NCBI GenBank assembly: GCA_009993885.1
Contig: JAACSN010000012.1
Location: forward strand, 1-64,000
DNA from: Alphaproteobacteria bacterium
Lineage (GTDB): Bacteria > Pseudomonadota > Alphaproteobacteria > Caedimonadales > UBA9215
Direction of reading: 5' to 3'
Length of the DNA stretch: 64,000 nucleotides
Shown here: piece after piece, positions 1-8,739 of the stretch
Layout: every line of letters begins with the position of its first letter
How positions within the stretch are numbered: the stretch's first letter is position 1
Position numbers and translations under genes: made by a program
The notes under the pieces: generated by a model
The model's database searches: none
The model's input: the letters and a program-made list of their open reading frames with translations, nothing else
Told to the model about the DNA's origin: nothing

Positions 1-2163
1 ATCTTGGACATTCCGGCCGTCCTTGTAAGCCAACGAACAGAGCAACTGAGCGGTAAATACTCCGGCACGGAAACATGGGTGCATGTTCACAATCATGTCT
101 CAAGACATATCTCGGGCGGAGAATTGACCAACGAAGCCGGCGGTAAACAAGACCTCCACGGCAGCCACTATAGCGCGGACTTCCTTAATATTCTGGCTAA
201 TGATGACATCGAGATTAGCGACGTCACCGACCACATGTCCCATACCTTTACAGGAGAAAAGTCCGGCGGATTTAAAACCAAAAAACGCAGCGAATCCTCA
301 CAGCGCCAAACCTCACGCAGTAGTGTTTTTGAGTCTCGGAAAGCGCCGACAAATATTGAAAGCTATACGGGTAACCTGGGCTTGACAGCGCCGCATTTTA
401 CCGGCGGCCACGGGGCAACTCTTAATGCGCCGCTAGGTGAAGTCATGATTCGACTAGGGCGAGAGAGCTTTGAGAAAACCTCCTCCTCTACAATGACAAG
501 TTCGACTTGGAATAAAATGGTTCAAAAAAGTGAAAAGCACCTCACCTTTTCTGTGCCGAGCAGTGACGGCCCTGTCAAGATTAAAGCCCTTAAAGCCATT
601 GTTGAGACCATCCAAGGAAAAGAGTTAGAGCTTTTAAAACACCTCGAGATCATTGACGGAGAGCTCATAACCCGAGCTCTAGCCGAACTTCACGAGTACG
701 ATGAAACCGTTGTGGAAAGCTTGGGCGGACCGGCAGCAGCTGTGATTGCCATTGCTGTTTCTTGTCTTACCGCCGGTGCTGCAGGACCTGTTTTGATCGG
801 GGCTTTGGGACAAGTTCTCGGGTCTGCTTTTGCTGCCGGCTTTGCCTCCCTTGCCTCTCAAGCGGCCGTAAGTCTTATTTCCAACCAAGGTGACTTAAGT
901 AAAGTTGTAAAAGATATCACGTCAAGCCAAGCGCTTCGTTCTCTGGCGACAAGTATGGTGACGGCAGGGCTTGTTGCGGGGGCAACGGATCTTCTTAACG
1001 GCGTCACAAGTGCGGGAGAAGGCACCGCTTCTGCAACGACCCAAGGGATGGCTCAAAGCAGCACGCAGGGCGCAACACAAAGCACGGCCTCCCTTGGAAA
1101 TGCCGTTAAAGCGACCTCAAAAGCCTTTGATATCGGAGAGCGCATTCAAGCAGGGCTTATCAGAGCAAGCTCCGAAACCCTTGTGAACAGCACAATTGGC
1201 GGTCAAGACTTTGAAGAGTCTGTTTTAGCAGCGGCGAGATCAGGTATTGCTAATATTGCAGGCGGCTTCTTTGCCCACGAATGGGGCTTAGAGTATAAAG
1301 ATGTCGATAGTCAAATTGATTATTTCACCCACAAACTGATTCACGGGATTATCGGCGCCGGTATGGGCGCGATCTCCGACGGCGAAGCTTTGGCCGGATC
1401 CATTGGCGGCGTTGTTGGCGAAGTGGTTGGTGAGGCTTATGCGGATACGCATCCTGAAGGCTTTGATCCGACCCACGAGGATTTTGATCCTTCATTACGA
1501 GAGTCTTTAAAAAACAGAGGGGAAATCCTAACGCAAGTCTCTGCTGCCCTTGCGGCGGCCTTCCTTGGAGAAACCCCCAACGTCGCTGCCTGCACAGCCT
1601 TCAATGCCGTGCATGAGAATGCTTTTGCCGATCACGGGATCAATCGACAGTCTTGTCAACAGACGGGCGAAGTTGTCTCGGAGCTTCTTGATATGTCGGA
1701 GGGGAATTCGGCAGATACCGGAGAAAATAGCGTCAAAAGTCTTGCGGAGGGTCTCGAAAAGGGTCTTGCCGATAGTTCTCTTGTCCTAACGCCGGAGCAA
1801 TATGAGGCTGCCGCAGAAAATATCTTAGGACATATTCGTCGTGCGGACGGAGATGTGAAATCCCTTGACATGAATACCGTTGTTTTGCAGTCTTTATTGG
1901 CGGCTGTTGAACCCGACGGGGCTCGCTGGGGTCGTGGGGGAGGCGAAACATTAGGCAGTGTCCTCTCCGATAATCCTCGAACTCGGGAAGAATTAGGAAA
2001 TCTTGGGCAAGCCCTCGGCTCAAGTACTTTGGATGCTACGATCCTCGGTTTTCGCGAACTTGCCAAACGCGCCGTTAAAGAAATTTCTAAAACGGTTGTC
2101 AAAGAAGTAGCCAAAAAAAGAAGCGAAGGAAACGACGAAAAAAGAAACGAAGGAAACTGTTAA
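1..2163 (+). CDS. CdiA/FhaB-like exoprotein, C-terminal part (5' end outside window)
   Basis: The frame is open from the first base, so the gene begins upstream. The protein resembles the distal part of two-partner-secreted haemagglutinin/contact-dependent inhibition proteins. The first ~130 residues are polar. A Gly/Ala-rich hydrophobic stretch (about residues 240-330, with SLISNQGDLSKVVKDITSSQ) looks like the DUF637 haemagglutinin region. NAVHEN at 1603-1620 sits where CdiA proteins carry their VENN-type pretoxin boundary. The frame ends at 2161-2163 after a Lys/Glu-rich linker, without a toxin domain. That domain lies directly downstream in the +1 frame, so this gene is probably frameshifted at the seven-A run 2113-2119. 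Family assignment comes from pattern recognition only. A partner TpsB transporter is not in the window. Confidence 0.72.
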   Translation: MLDIPAVLVSQRTEQLSGKYSGTETWVHVHNHVSRHISGGELTNEAGGKQDLHGSHYSADFLNILANDDIEISDVTDHMSHTFTGEKSGGFKTKKRSESSQRQTSRSSVFESRKAPTNIESYTGNLGLTAPHFTGGHGATLNAPLGEVMIRLGRESFEKTSSSTMTSSTWNKMVQKSEKHLTFSVPSSDGPVKIKALKAIVETIQGKELELLKHLEIIDGELITRALAELHEYDETVVESLGGPAAAVIAIAVSCLTAGAAGPVLIGALGQVLGSAFAAGFASLASQAAVSLISNQGDLSKVVKDITSSQALRSLATSMVTAGLVAGATDLLNGVTSAGEGTASATTQGMAQSSTQGATQSTASLGNAVKATSKAFDIGERIQAGLIRASSETLVNSTIGGQDFEESVLAAARSGIANIAGGFFAHEWGLEYKDVDSQIDYFTHKLIHGIIGAGMGAISDGEALAGSIGGVVGEVVGEAYADTHPEGFDPTHEDFDPSLRESLKNRGEILTQVSAALAAAFLGETPNVAACTAFNAVHENAFADHGINRQSCQQTGEVVSELLDMSEGNSADTGENSVKSLAEGLEKGLADSSLVLTPEQYEAAAENILGHIRRADGDVKSLDMNTVVLQSLLAAVEPDGARWGRGGGETLGSVLSDNPRTREELGNLGQALGSSTLDATILGFRELAKRAVKEISKTVVKEVAKKRSEGNDEKRNEGNC

Positions 2164-2428
2164 GAAAAAAACAAAATCCGGTTTTAGTGTTACGAAGCAT
2201 GGCGTTTCGAGAAAAATTGAGAGAGAAGTGCGTTCAAAGGATATATTAGATGCCCTAAAAAAACCTTTGAAGGTGAAACCTGTTAAAGTAGATAAGAATG
2301 GGCAATCAAGTCAACGTTATATTGGTCAAAAAGCTACAACAGTGATTAACCCGGAAAGTCTAAAAATTATATCTACTAATCCAACATCTACTAAAACAGC
2401 ATTACGCTTAGTGAGGAAATATGAGTAA
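2111..2428 (+). pseudogene. Out-of-frame C-terminal toxin domain of the CdiA-like protein
   Basis: Reading from 2111 in the frame one base ahead of the upstream gene gives a Lys/Glu/Thr-rich linker and then a compact basic domain. It contains SVTKHGVSRKIERE, DILDALKKPLKV, QRYIGQKATTVINPE and IISTNPTSTKT. This His/Arg, 'iGekatvvinpe', 'tv.pts' pattern is common at the C-termini of polymorphic toxins. I read it as a probable BECR-type RNase-like fold (an inference). The only near-usual start inside the frame is GTG at 2228, which would lose the first conserved His/Arg segment. The domain therefore most likely belongs to the upstream protein and was separated by a one-base expansion of the A run at 2113-2119. 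Slippage at that run could still make the full product. Its stop overlaps the next start. Confidence 0.6.
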
Positions 2429-2672
2429 AACTCTAAATGATTCTGATATTATTTTTTTACTAAATGAAGTAGAAATTACAGATAAATTAAAGGATTTATT
2501 GAAAAAATATTCAGATGATAAAGACCTGACAGATGATGATGTTATGGAATTGGAGGATTGTGTAGGAGACCAATTCTGCACAGACGGCATAGAGAATGAT
2601 AAGCCAAATAAAAAGGGATTATATATAGAAACTATTATAGACAAATTTTATAAAATACTTGAAAGCCGATAA
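2421..2672 (+). CDS. Small acidic immunity-like protein (candidate CdiI)
   Basis: This gene encodes 83 residues and is very acidic, with DDKDLTDDDVMELEDC in the middle; it looks all-helical and has no signal peptide. Its ATG overlaps the stop of the toxin frame by 8 bases (ATGAGTAA), the coupling usually seen between a CdiA-type toxin tip and its cognate immunity gene. An acidic partner for a basic nuclease-like domain fits the usual pairing. I do not recognise a named Imm family, so the immunity role rests on position, size and charge. Base composition is clearly more A+T rich than the upstream exoprotein gene, as expected for an exchangeable toxin/immunity cassette. Confidence 0.6.
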   Translation: MSKTLNDSDIIFLLNEVEITDKLKDLLKKYSDDKDLTDDDVMELEDCVGDQFCTDGIENDKPNKKGLYIETIIDKFYKILESR

Positions 2673-2748
2673 TTATAGGGCTGATTATGAAATAATCGCT
2701 AAAAAAGGAAACTCTCATTCCTTAAGTTATCGAAAGGAAATTTGATTA

Positions 2749-3558
2749 ATGTATAATGATTTTGAACGTGGTTCAATGTCCAATGCCTTAGCTCTTCATT
2801 ATTTTGAAGAGGAAACAGTCGATGCAAAAAGTCTTTTTTGCTTTATTGAAGACTGGATCTCCAAACAGGGTCTTACACCTACAAAGATGGGCGGAAAGGG
2901 CAATAAAAGTATAACTTTTTCTAGAGGCAAAAAAGCCCTCGAAAAGGAAAATTTTAAAGGAATTCAAGAACAAGGCATTTGGATTATAGCACTCCCCCCA
3001 GAAAATAAGGTTGGCACAGAAACGTTTGATTTCTTAATGGCTGGCGCAATGGATTGTGAAGACAGCTTTAAGGAAAACACTTGTAAACTCTGTTGGGATG
3101 AGCAAATTATTCCTTGGGAAAACGCTTACATAAAAAATCTCGCAAAAGACCTGTACCAGTTTTGCAAACCAAAGTATGGATATGCCTTTCAACGGGAGTT
3201 TGAGAAAGGTCCAATATATTACTCGGGTGGTATCATTGCAGGAGTCGATTATTCACAAAAAAAAGAACGACAAGAAATTACGAACTGGGGAATTGTTGGG
3301 CAAAATGAAAAACATTCAAAATACCAACCCCATATGATTCGGGATGTTTATCCCTTGAATTTTCTTAGCCCTCAGCATTTAAAGGCTAAAATCGGCTCAC
3401 AAACCCTTCAGGAATGGATACAAAGTGATCCAAGCCATGGAAGCTTAGAAAAACTCCTGCCTGATTTTTGGTGCTGGTCCGTTGACGAAAAACATATTGA
3501 GAGCGTCAAAGAAGACCTCAAACCCCACAACTTCCTCATCGCGCACATGGAATTTTAA
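2749..3558 (+). CDS. Uncharacterised 269-residue protein in toxin/immunity locus
   Basis: I do not recognise this protein with confidence. It has no signal peptide or membrane segment and looks like a soluble cytoplasmic mixed alpha/beta protein. Notable segments are YAFQREFEKGPIYYSGG, RDVYPLNFLSPQHL and LPDFWCWSV, plus four Cys near residues 100-115. It follows the toxin/immunity pair by 76 bases in the same direction and precedes two lipoprotein genes by 8 bases. Large single-domain immunity proteins are common in such places, so a second or orphan immunity gene is possible, but this is inference. A putative RBS (AAAGGAAAT) lies before the ATG at 2749; a second Met at residue 10 could be the true start. 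Confidence 0.5.
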   Translation: MYNDFERGSMSNALALHYFEEETVDAKSLFCFIEDWISKQGLTPTKMGGKGNKSITFSRGKKALEKENFKGIQEQGIWIIALPPENKVGTETFDFLMAGAMDCEDSFKENTCKLCWDEQIIPWENAYIKNLAKDLYQFCKPKYGYAFQREFEKGPIYYSGGIIAGVDYSQKKERQEITNWGIVGQNEKHSKYQPHMIRDVYPLNFLSPQHLKAKIGSQTLQEWIQSDPSHGSLEKLLPDFWCWSVDEKHIESVKEDLKPHNFLIAHMEF

Positions 3559-3566
3559 AAATCATT

Positions 3567-4184
3567 ATGAAAATTAGCGCTCTACAAACAACCCTCCTTG
3601 CAACCCTTTTAATTGTAACGGGCTGTGGTAAAACGCCACAGTTAATTTTCGACAAAGAAGACTTAACAGGCATACCGTGCTGTAAAATAGGGCACAACCG
3701 TCTTCTCTCTACCCATGATAAAATAACGGCAGAATTTGCGTTAAAAAATTGCTCTGCGTCAGAAGAAATAACGAGCAAAAAACCAACCGTTCAGGCTATT
3801 CTCACCCTAACGTATCATGGAGAAAAAAGAGATGATTTTAATGCAACGGTTTGTGCCGAGTTAGCAATCGACGGTGCGCCTTATCCTCTTGAAGTTATAC
3901 ATACTGTTAATAAACCGATAACTCTGTTTGATCGGCATTATATTCCCTTTCCTACAGGGGGAGGTACTTATTTTTCTACCTCTAGGGATTTGACCGTAAA
4001 GACGCTTATGCTGCGTTTACCTTACGAAACTTTATCCACATTATCTCGATCTCAAAAAGTTTCGATAGAGATAAAGGTGTCAAGCAGACAACCTATTTCT
4101 TTTAAATTTAGTCCTGAAAACCTTCAGATTTTAAAAGAATTCAAAAATAAATGCATTGATCAACAACCAACAAAGAAAGATTAA
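3567..4184 (+). CDS. Predicted lipoprotein, unknown function
   Basis: The 205-residue product starts with a lipoprotein signal: hydrophobic LLATLLIVTGC with the lipobox Cys near residue 20, so it should be lipidated and anchored in the inner or outer membrane. The rest is a beta-rich polar domain (ILTLTYHGEKRDDF, LTVKTLMLRLPYETL, VSIEIKVSSRQPISFKF) that may be an immunoglobulin-like sandwich, but I recognise no family. It is spaced 8 bases after the preceding gene and 2 bases before a second lipoprotein gene, so the three are probably one transcript. Confidence 0.6.
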   Translation: MKISALQTTLLATLLIVTGCGKTPQLIFDKEDLTGIPCCKIGHNRLLSTHDKITAEFALKNCSASEEITSKKPTVQAILTLTYHGEKRDDFNATVCAELAIDGAPYPLEVIHTVNKPITLFDRHYIPFPTGGGTYFSTSRDLTVKTLMLRLPYETLSTLSRSQKVSIEIKVSSRQPISFKFSPENLQILKEFKNKCIDQQPTKKD

Positions 4185-4186
4185 AA

Positions 4187-4948
4187 ATGAAACAACTCAA
4201 AAACATCGCTCTGCTCTGTGCCGTGCTTATTCTAACGGGCTGCGCTTCAAGGCAAAAAGAGTTTATAGCTCTGCCTGAAACCGTTCAAGCGCAGCTAGAG
4301 TCAACGGACGTTTATCTTGTCGACTGCCCGGAGCAAATGGGATTTGATATAAAGTCTTCTAATGTTGCCTCCTATACAGGCGGCGGATTAATTTTTGGAT
4401 TAATTGACGCTGCGATTATGTCAAGTCGACAATCCGATGCAGAAGAGGCCATTGGATGTATTCAAGGAGAATTAAAGAATATTAAGGTGCAGAACATTCT
4501 GCATGATAAACTTATTCCTTTGTATAAAAACAATGACTGGCTTAAAACACGCCATGTGCATCATGTAACGGATTTCAGTAAAGAAAAATGCAAAGCATTG
4601 TGTAACAGCTCTAAGAGCGACGGCACACTTGTAAGTGTTTTTTATTATAAATTAAGCCCGGACTTTAAGACACTAACAGGAACGCTTCATGTGACTTTGT
4701 ATCCGACCGGCGAGAACCTTATGAGGCTTGTCAAAACAACGGAACCCGTAGAAACACCTATCTTTAAAACAAATGTTTCTGCAACGGAAATCCTTGAGAA
4801 CAGCAAGGATGACATCAAGGAAAATGCTAAACTTTGGGCGCAAGATAACGGAAGCTATCTCAAAAGTTCAATGGAAAGTCTGGCTCGAAAATTGGTTTTG
4901 TCCTTAGAAAATGTCATGAAGCACCCTAATTATTCTCTTGAAGGATAA
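4187..4948 (+). CDS. Predicted lipoprotein, unknown function
   Basis: The 253-residue product begins with a type II signal (ALLCAVLILTGCASR; lipobox Cys at residue 19). After lipidation a short Gly-rich segment (SYTGGGLIFGLIDAAIM) could touch the membrane. The rest is mixed alpha/beta and contains several Cys, including CKALC, that might pair in the periplasm. I recognise no family. It starts 2 bases after the preceding lipoprotein gene and ends just before a clear bidirectional terminator, so it is the last gene of the accessory block. Confidence 0.6.
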   Translation: MKQLKNIALLCAVLILTGCASRQKEFIALPETVQAQLESTDVYLVDCPEQMGFDIKSSNVASYTGGGLIFGLIDAAIMSSRQSDAEEAIGCIQGELKNIKVQNILHDKLIPLYKNNDWLKTRHVHHVTDFSKEKCKALCNSSKSDGTLVSVFYYKLSPDFKTLTGTLHVTLYPTGENLMRLVKTTEPVETPIFKTNVSATEILENSKDDIKENAKLWAQDNGSYLKSSMESLARKLVLSLENVMKHPNYSLEG

Positions 4949-4977
4949 AATCTGTTTTTCCAGAAAGCCTTAGTAAA

Positions 4978-5016
4978 AAATAAGCTCTACGATTACCGTA
5001 GGGCTTATTTATTTTT
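4978..5016. terminator. Bidirectional intrinsic terminator
   Basis: An 11-bp stem (taagctctacg at 4981-4991 with cgtagggctta at 4997-5007, one G-U pair) is extended by three A-T pairs and followed by TTTATTTTTT. On the other strand the stem is followed by a T-rich run too. It sits between the convergent lipoprotein gene and cvpA. Confidence 0.85.
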
Positions 5017-5022
5017 TAGAGG

Positions 5023-5742
5023 TTACTCGTTTTTTGGGGCGATATGATCAATGAGGTTTTCAAGGGCTTGGCGTTCAAGGTTTTTATAGCCTTTTTCAAG
5101 GGGCGTTTGCGCTTTAGGTTCTGTTTCTTTTGCTGATCCTGCCTTGGGACTGGAAAGAGATTTTACAAGGTCATGGGATGAGGGGGGATCTTTAGTAACA
5201 CTGTCTTTGCCGTACATGTGCCTTAAGAGACGCTTTGGGAAAAACTCGTCGGGAATGAGAAAATGATGGACAAGCTTGGCGCTCGTATTGATAAAAGGAA
5301 CAAGGCGCGCTTGTTGAAAGGCTTCGGGAGTTGCCCCCGGTTTCCAAAACATCAGAGCCATGAAATAAATAACGGTCAGCAGGATTGTCCCTCGAAAGAA
5401 TCCCGAGATAATGCCTAATGTTCGATCAAGTCCGCTCAAAACACTTTTACGCACTTTGTTGCTGAGGCTTTTTGCAATGGCCACAAGGACAATAAGAGAG
5501 AGCACGAACATCAAGAAGCCCAATAGAATGTCCGCAAAAAGGGGATTGGTAATAAAAGTGCGAATGAAAGGCTGTAAGAAAGGGAAGGCAAGAGAGGTTA
5601 TAAGAAAAGCGCCGACCCATGTCATAAGACTCAAAATATCATTAGTGAACCCGCGGATGATGCCGATGATGATAAAGAGTAATAAGCCGCCGGCAATGAT
5701 GAGATCTACATAGCTGATGCCTGCTAAAAATCCGTTATCCAT
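5023..5742 (-). CDS. cvpA: CvpA family membrane protein
   Basis: The 239-residue protein has four predicted membrane segments in its first ~150 residues (VDLIIAGGLLLFIIIGIIRG, the IRG after the first helix being typical of the family). A polar Pro/Ser/Lys-rich cytoplasmic tail follows. This is the colicin V production protein (CvpA) family, an inner-membrane protein linked in other bacteria to biofilm, purine operon context and envelope stress; its molecular role is unsettled. It lies just downstream of radA with an 8-base overlap, the order found in many alphaproteobacteria (alr-radA-cvpA). purF, often next, is not here. Confidence 0.88.
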   Translation of the reverse strand: MDNGFLAGISYVDLIIAGGLLLFIIIGIIRGFTNDILSLMTWVGAFLITSLAFPFLQPFIRTFITNPLFADILLGFLMFVLSLIVLVAIAKSLSNKVRKSVLSGLDRTLGIISGFFRGTILLTVIYFMALMFWKPGATPEAFQQARLVPFINTSAKLVHHFLIPDEFFPKRLLRHMYGKDSVTKDPPSSHDLVKSLSSPKAGSAKETEPKAQTPLEKGYKNLERQALENLIDHIAPKNE

Positions 5743-7159
5743 ATTTCTTTTGCTCCTCTTGTCCTTTTAAATCGGGTTGGTTTTGAGGGTTCTTTTGGGG
5801 GTGGGTATTAAATAAATTAGCCAGTTCTTGTAAGGTACTAAGGCGCATAATTTCGAGGGATGTAGCCGAAGCGGTTTTAAGTTTAGAGGAACCTTGAGTC
5901 GGGATATAGGCGCTTTCAAAACCCAGTTTTTGGGCTTCTTTTAGGCGGGATTCAAGGTGCGTAACACCACGCACTTCGCCGGATAAACCGACTTCGCCAC
6001 AAAATAAGGAAGCTTTTGGAAGGGCTTGATCCGTTAAGGCAGACATCAAAGCTGCTGCCACGGCAAGATCGGCAGCAGGTTCTTGAATGCGTAAGCCGCC
6101 TGCAACATTAAGGTAAACATCACGGTTCCCAAGATTTACGCCGCATCGTGTTTCAAGGACGGCAAGGAGCATGGCAAGGCGGTTATTATCCCAACCGACA
6201 ACAGCGCGCCTTGGGGTACCGAAAGCGCTAGGGGCTACTAAGGCCTGAACTTCTAAGAGGAGAGGGCGCGTTCCTTCAATGCCGGCAAAGACGGCCGAAC
6301 CGCTGATTTGTTCATTGCGCTCGCTAATAAAAAGAGAGGAAGGATTTAGGACTTCTTGGAGCCCTTCTCGGGTCATTTCAAAAACGCCGATTTCGTCCGT
6401 CGCACCAAAGCGATTTTTAACACCGCGCAAGATCCGGAATTGATGCCCTCGCTCACCTTCAAAATACAAAACCGCATCAACCATATGTTCAAGGACACGA
6501 GGACCTGCAATGGTTCCTTCTTTGGTGACATGCCCTACAATGATGACAATAATATTACGTTTTTTAGCAAAGCGGATGAGAGCTTGGGTGCAAAAGCGTA
6601 CTTGGCTTACACTTCCCGGTGCTGCAGAGATACTATCGGCATGCATGGTCTGAATAGAGTCGATAATCACAACGCCGGCTTTTGTGCCTTCAAGGGAGGT
6701 AATAATATCATTAAGAGAGGTTGCCGCCGCAAGGTGAACTTTTGAGTCCTTTACCTTTAGGCGTTCTGCACGCATGCGGACTTGGTTAACGGCTTCTTCT
6801 CCGGAAACATAGTAGACCCCGAGATCTTTTGAAAGCCTTGCGGCGACCTGCAAAAGAAGGGTGGATTTTCCAATGCCGGGATCACCGCCCACCAGCACAA
6901 CGGAGCCTGCTACAAGGCCTCCCCCGCAGACTCGGTCGAATTCCGTAATGCGGCTCAAGAAGCGAGGAGGGTTCTCGCAAACCGACGATAAATCTGTGAA
7001 TGCAAGGGATATGCCTTTGCGAAGACCTTGTGTGGGGGCTGCATCGTTTAGTTCTTCAACAAGGGTATTCCAGCCTTCACAGCTTTGGCATTGTCCGCTC
7101 CATTTTGATTGGGCGGCTCCGCACTCTTGGCAGCTATAAAGGACTTTTGATTTTGCCAT
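5735..7159 (-). CDS. radA: DNA repair protein RadA
   Basis: The 474-residue protein has all RadA parts in order: an N-terminal four-Cys zinc finger (CQECG...CQSCEGW, residues 10-30), a RecA-like ATPase with Walker A GGDPGIGKST near residue 90, the RadA-specific KNRFG motif near residue 250, and a Lon-protease-like C-terminal domain. RadA drives branch migration of recombination intermediates and helps process stalled forks. The length is normal. The C-terminus has a short polar extension. It overlaps cvpA by 8 bases and follows mlaF by 6 bases, so it belongs to the same minus-strand run. Confidence 0.96.
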   Translation of the reverse strand: MAKSKVLYSCQECGAAQSKWSGQCQSCEGWNTLVEELNDAAPTQGLRKGISLAFTDLSSVCENPPRFLSRITEFDRVCGGGLVAGSVVLVGGDPGIGKSTLLLQVAARLSKDLGVYYVSGEEAVNQVRMRAERLKVKDSKVHLAAATSLNDIITSLEGTKAGVVIIDSIQTMHADSISAAPGSVSQVRFCTQALIRFAKKRNIIVIIVGHVTKEGTIAGPRVLEHMVDAVLYFEGERGHQFRILRGVKNRFGATDEIGVFEMTREGLQEVLNPSSLFISERNEQISGSAVFAGIEGTRPLLLEVQALVAPSAFGTPRRAVVGWDNNRLAMLLAVLETRCGVNLGNRDVYLNVAGGLRIQEPAADLAVAAALMSALTDQALPKASLFCGEVGLSGEVRGVTHLESRLKEAQKLGFESAYIPTQGSSKLKTASATSLEIMRLSTLQELANLFNTHPQKNPQNQPDLKGQEEQKKYG

Positions 7160-7165
7160 TTGGGT

Positions 7166-7951
7166 TTATGAGGCCTCTGTGCTAATGGGGCCTGTGCTCA
7201 AACCATTGATAAATTGGGTAACATAGGGGTTATTCGTGTGATCCAGCTCTTCTTTTGTACCGATCCAAATAAGCTCTCCGTGATAAAGCATAGCAATGCG
7301 GTCTGCAATGCGTCTGGCACTGTTCATGTCATGGGTAATGGAAACGGCGGTTGCCCCCAATTCTTTGACGTTTTTTACAATGAGATCATCAATAACGCTG
7401 GCCATGATGGGGTCAAGGCCTGTGGTCGGCTCGTCAAAGAAGATAATTTCCGGCGTAGAAGCAACGGCGCGTGCCAGAGAGACGCGGCGTTGCATGCCGC
7501 CCGATAACTCGGACGGAGAAAGGAGGGCAACATCTGTTTTCAAACCGACGGTGGGAAGGATTTTGCAAGCAAAGTCATAGGCTTCTTTACGGTTTAGGCG
7601 TTTTGTTTGTAAAAGCAAGAAAGAAATATTTTCCCAAACGGGCAAGCTGTCAAAGAGGGCATTTCCTTGGAAGAGCATGCTTACCTTACGCCGTGCTTTT
7701 TCAACTTCTGAAGAAGAGCCTTTAAGCACATCGACGCCGGCAATCTCAATCTCGCTTCCCTCATCGGGCTCCATGAGACCAAGGATACATTTTAAGAGTA
7801 CGGATTTACCGGAACCCGACCCGCCAATAATGAGGAAAGATTCTCCCGGGTAAATATCAAGGGTAATACCGCGCAAAACATGGTTCTTCCCAAAAGTTTT
7901 GTGAACATTTTTAAGGCGAATAATAGGCGGCGTGTTTGGATTCTCGGTCAT
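7166..7951 (-). CDS. mlaF: Lipid-asymmetry ABC transporter ATP-binding protein (MlaF-like)
   Basis: The 261-residue ABC ATPase has Walker A GGSGSGKSVLLK (about residue 43), signature LSGGMQRRVSLARA and Walker B IIFFDEPTTGLDP. The DEPTTGLDP followed by the long helical switch region and the HDMNSA motif are typical of MlaF/Ttg2A, the ATPase that powers phospholipid exchange between inner and outer membranes. It overlaps the permease gene by 4 bases (stop/start), as usual. No MlaD-type substrate-binding subunit (mlaD) or mlaB gene follows, since radA comes next; those parts must be encoded elsewhere if the system is complete. Confidence 0.92.
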   Translation of the reverse strand: MTENPNTPPIIRLKNVHKTFGKNHVLRGITLDIYPGESFLIIGGSGSGKSVLLKCILGLMEPDEGSEIEIAGVDVLKGSSSEVEKARRKVSMLFQGNALFDSLPVWENISFLLLQTKRLNRKEAYDFACKILPTVGLKTDVALLSPSELSGGMQRRVSLARAVASTPEIIFFDEPTTGLDPIMASVIDDLIVKNVKELGATAVSITHDMNSARRIADRIAMLYHGELIWIGTKEELDHTNNPYVTQFINGLSTGPISTEAS

Positions 7952-8724
7952 TTATCAAAAAACAGTACGGTTAGGAAGTAGTTGGTAATCAGGATTAAAA
8001 CGGATGCCGAAACAACGGCTCGGGTTGTTGCAAGTCCCACACCTTGTGCACCGCCTTTAGAGTTGTATCCGTGGTAGCACCCCATGAGAGCAATAATAAA
8101 ACCAAAAGTTGAGGCTTTCACAAGACCTAAAACAATATCGCGCATTTCAAGGTATTTAACGGTTTGGTGTAAATAGTTTCCCGGATTAAAACCAAGTTTA
8201 TAAATGGAAACGATATAGCCTCCAAAAATACCGATGATGTCAGCGACGAACACAAGAGCCGGTAGCATAATTAAGCCTGCAATCAGACGCGGTGTGACAA
8301 GGTATTTTAGAGGATTGGTCGAGAGGGTGGTTAGGGCATCAATTTGTTCCGTAACGCGCATCGTGCCGATTTCAGCAGCCATGGCAGCCCCCACGCGCCC
8401 TGCGACCATAAGGCCTGCCAGAACGGGTGCCAACTCTCGGGTAATGGATAAAACAACAACCGTTGCAACGGCGCCTTCCGCTGAAAAACGGGAAAAACCG
8501 GTATAGCTTTGTAAGGCTAAAACCATACCTGTAAAAAGAGCCGTTAATCCGACAACGGGTAAAGAATTATAACCGATATCAAGGAGTTGCTTGAGAAATT
8601 GTCTCCCGTAGAAAGGGAATGTCAATGACGAAACAACGGCACGGAAAGTAAAGGTTGATAAGCGTCCGACGGATGCTAGAAAATGAAAAAAATAAAAACC
8701 GATACGATTTAAGAAAATAACCAT
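7948..8724 (-). CDS. mlaE: MlaE-family ABC transporter permease
   Basis: The 258-residue membrane protein has the conserved MlaE core: TALFTGMVLALQSYTGF, then the ELAPVLAGLMVAGRVGAAMAAEIGTM segment (elbow/coupling helix, the family hallmark) and MRVTEQIDAL. Five or six membrane segments are visible. It forms the inner-membrane channel of the phospholipid transporter with MlaF, whose gene overlaps it by 4 bases. It lies 15 bases downstream of alanine racemase on the same strand, so all of alr-mlaE-mlaF-radA-cvpA could be one transcript. Confidence 0.93.
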   Translation of the reverse strand: MVIFLNRIGFYFFHFLASVGRLSTFTFRAVVSSLTFPFYGRQFLKQLLDIGYNSLPVVGLTALFTGMVLALQSYTGFSRFSAEGAVATVVVLSITRELAPVLAGLMVAGRVGAAMAAEIGTMRVTEQIDALTTLSTNPLKYLVTPRLIAGLIMLPALVFVADIIGIFGGYIVSIYKLGFNPGNYLHQTVKYLEMRDIVLGLVKASTFGFIIALMGCYHGYNSKGGAQGVGLATTRAVVSASVLILITNYFLTVLFFDK

Positions 8725-8739
8725 TTTTTGCTTTATTGT

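Noticed and set aside
1656..2114. A 152-residue minus-strand frame inside the CdiA-like gene
   Set aside because: It is antisense to a well-supported coding region, with Arg/Ser-rich shadow composition and no family features.
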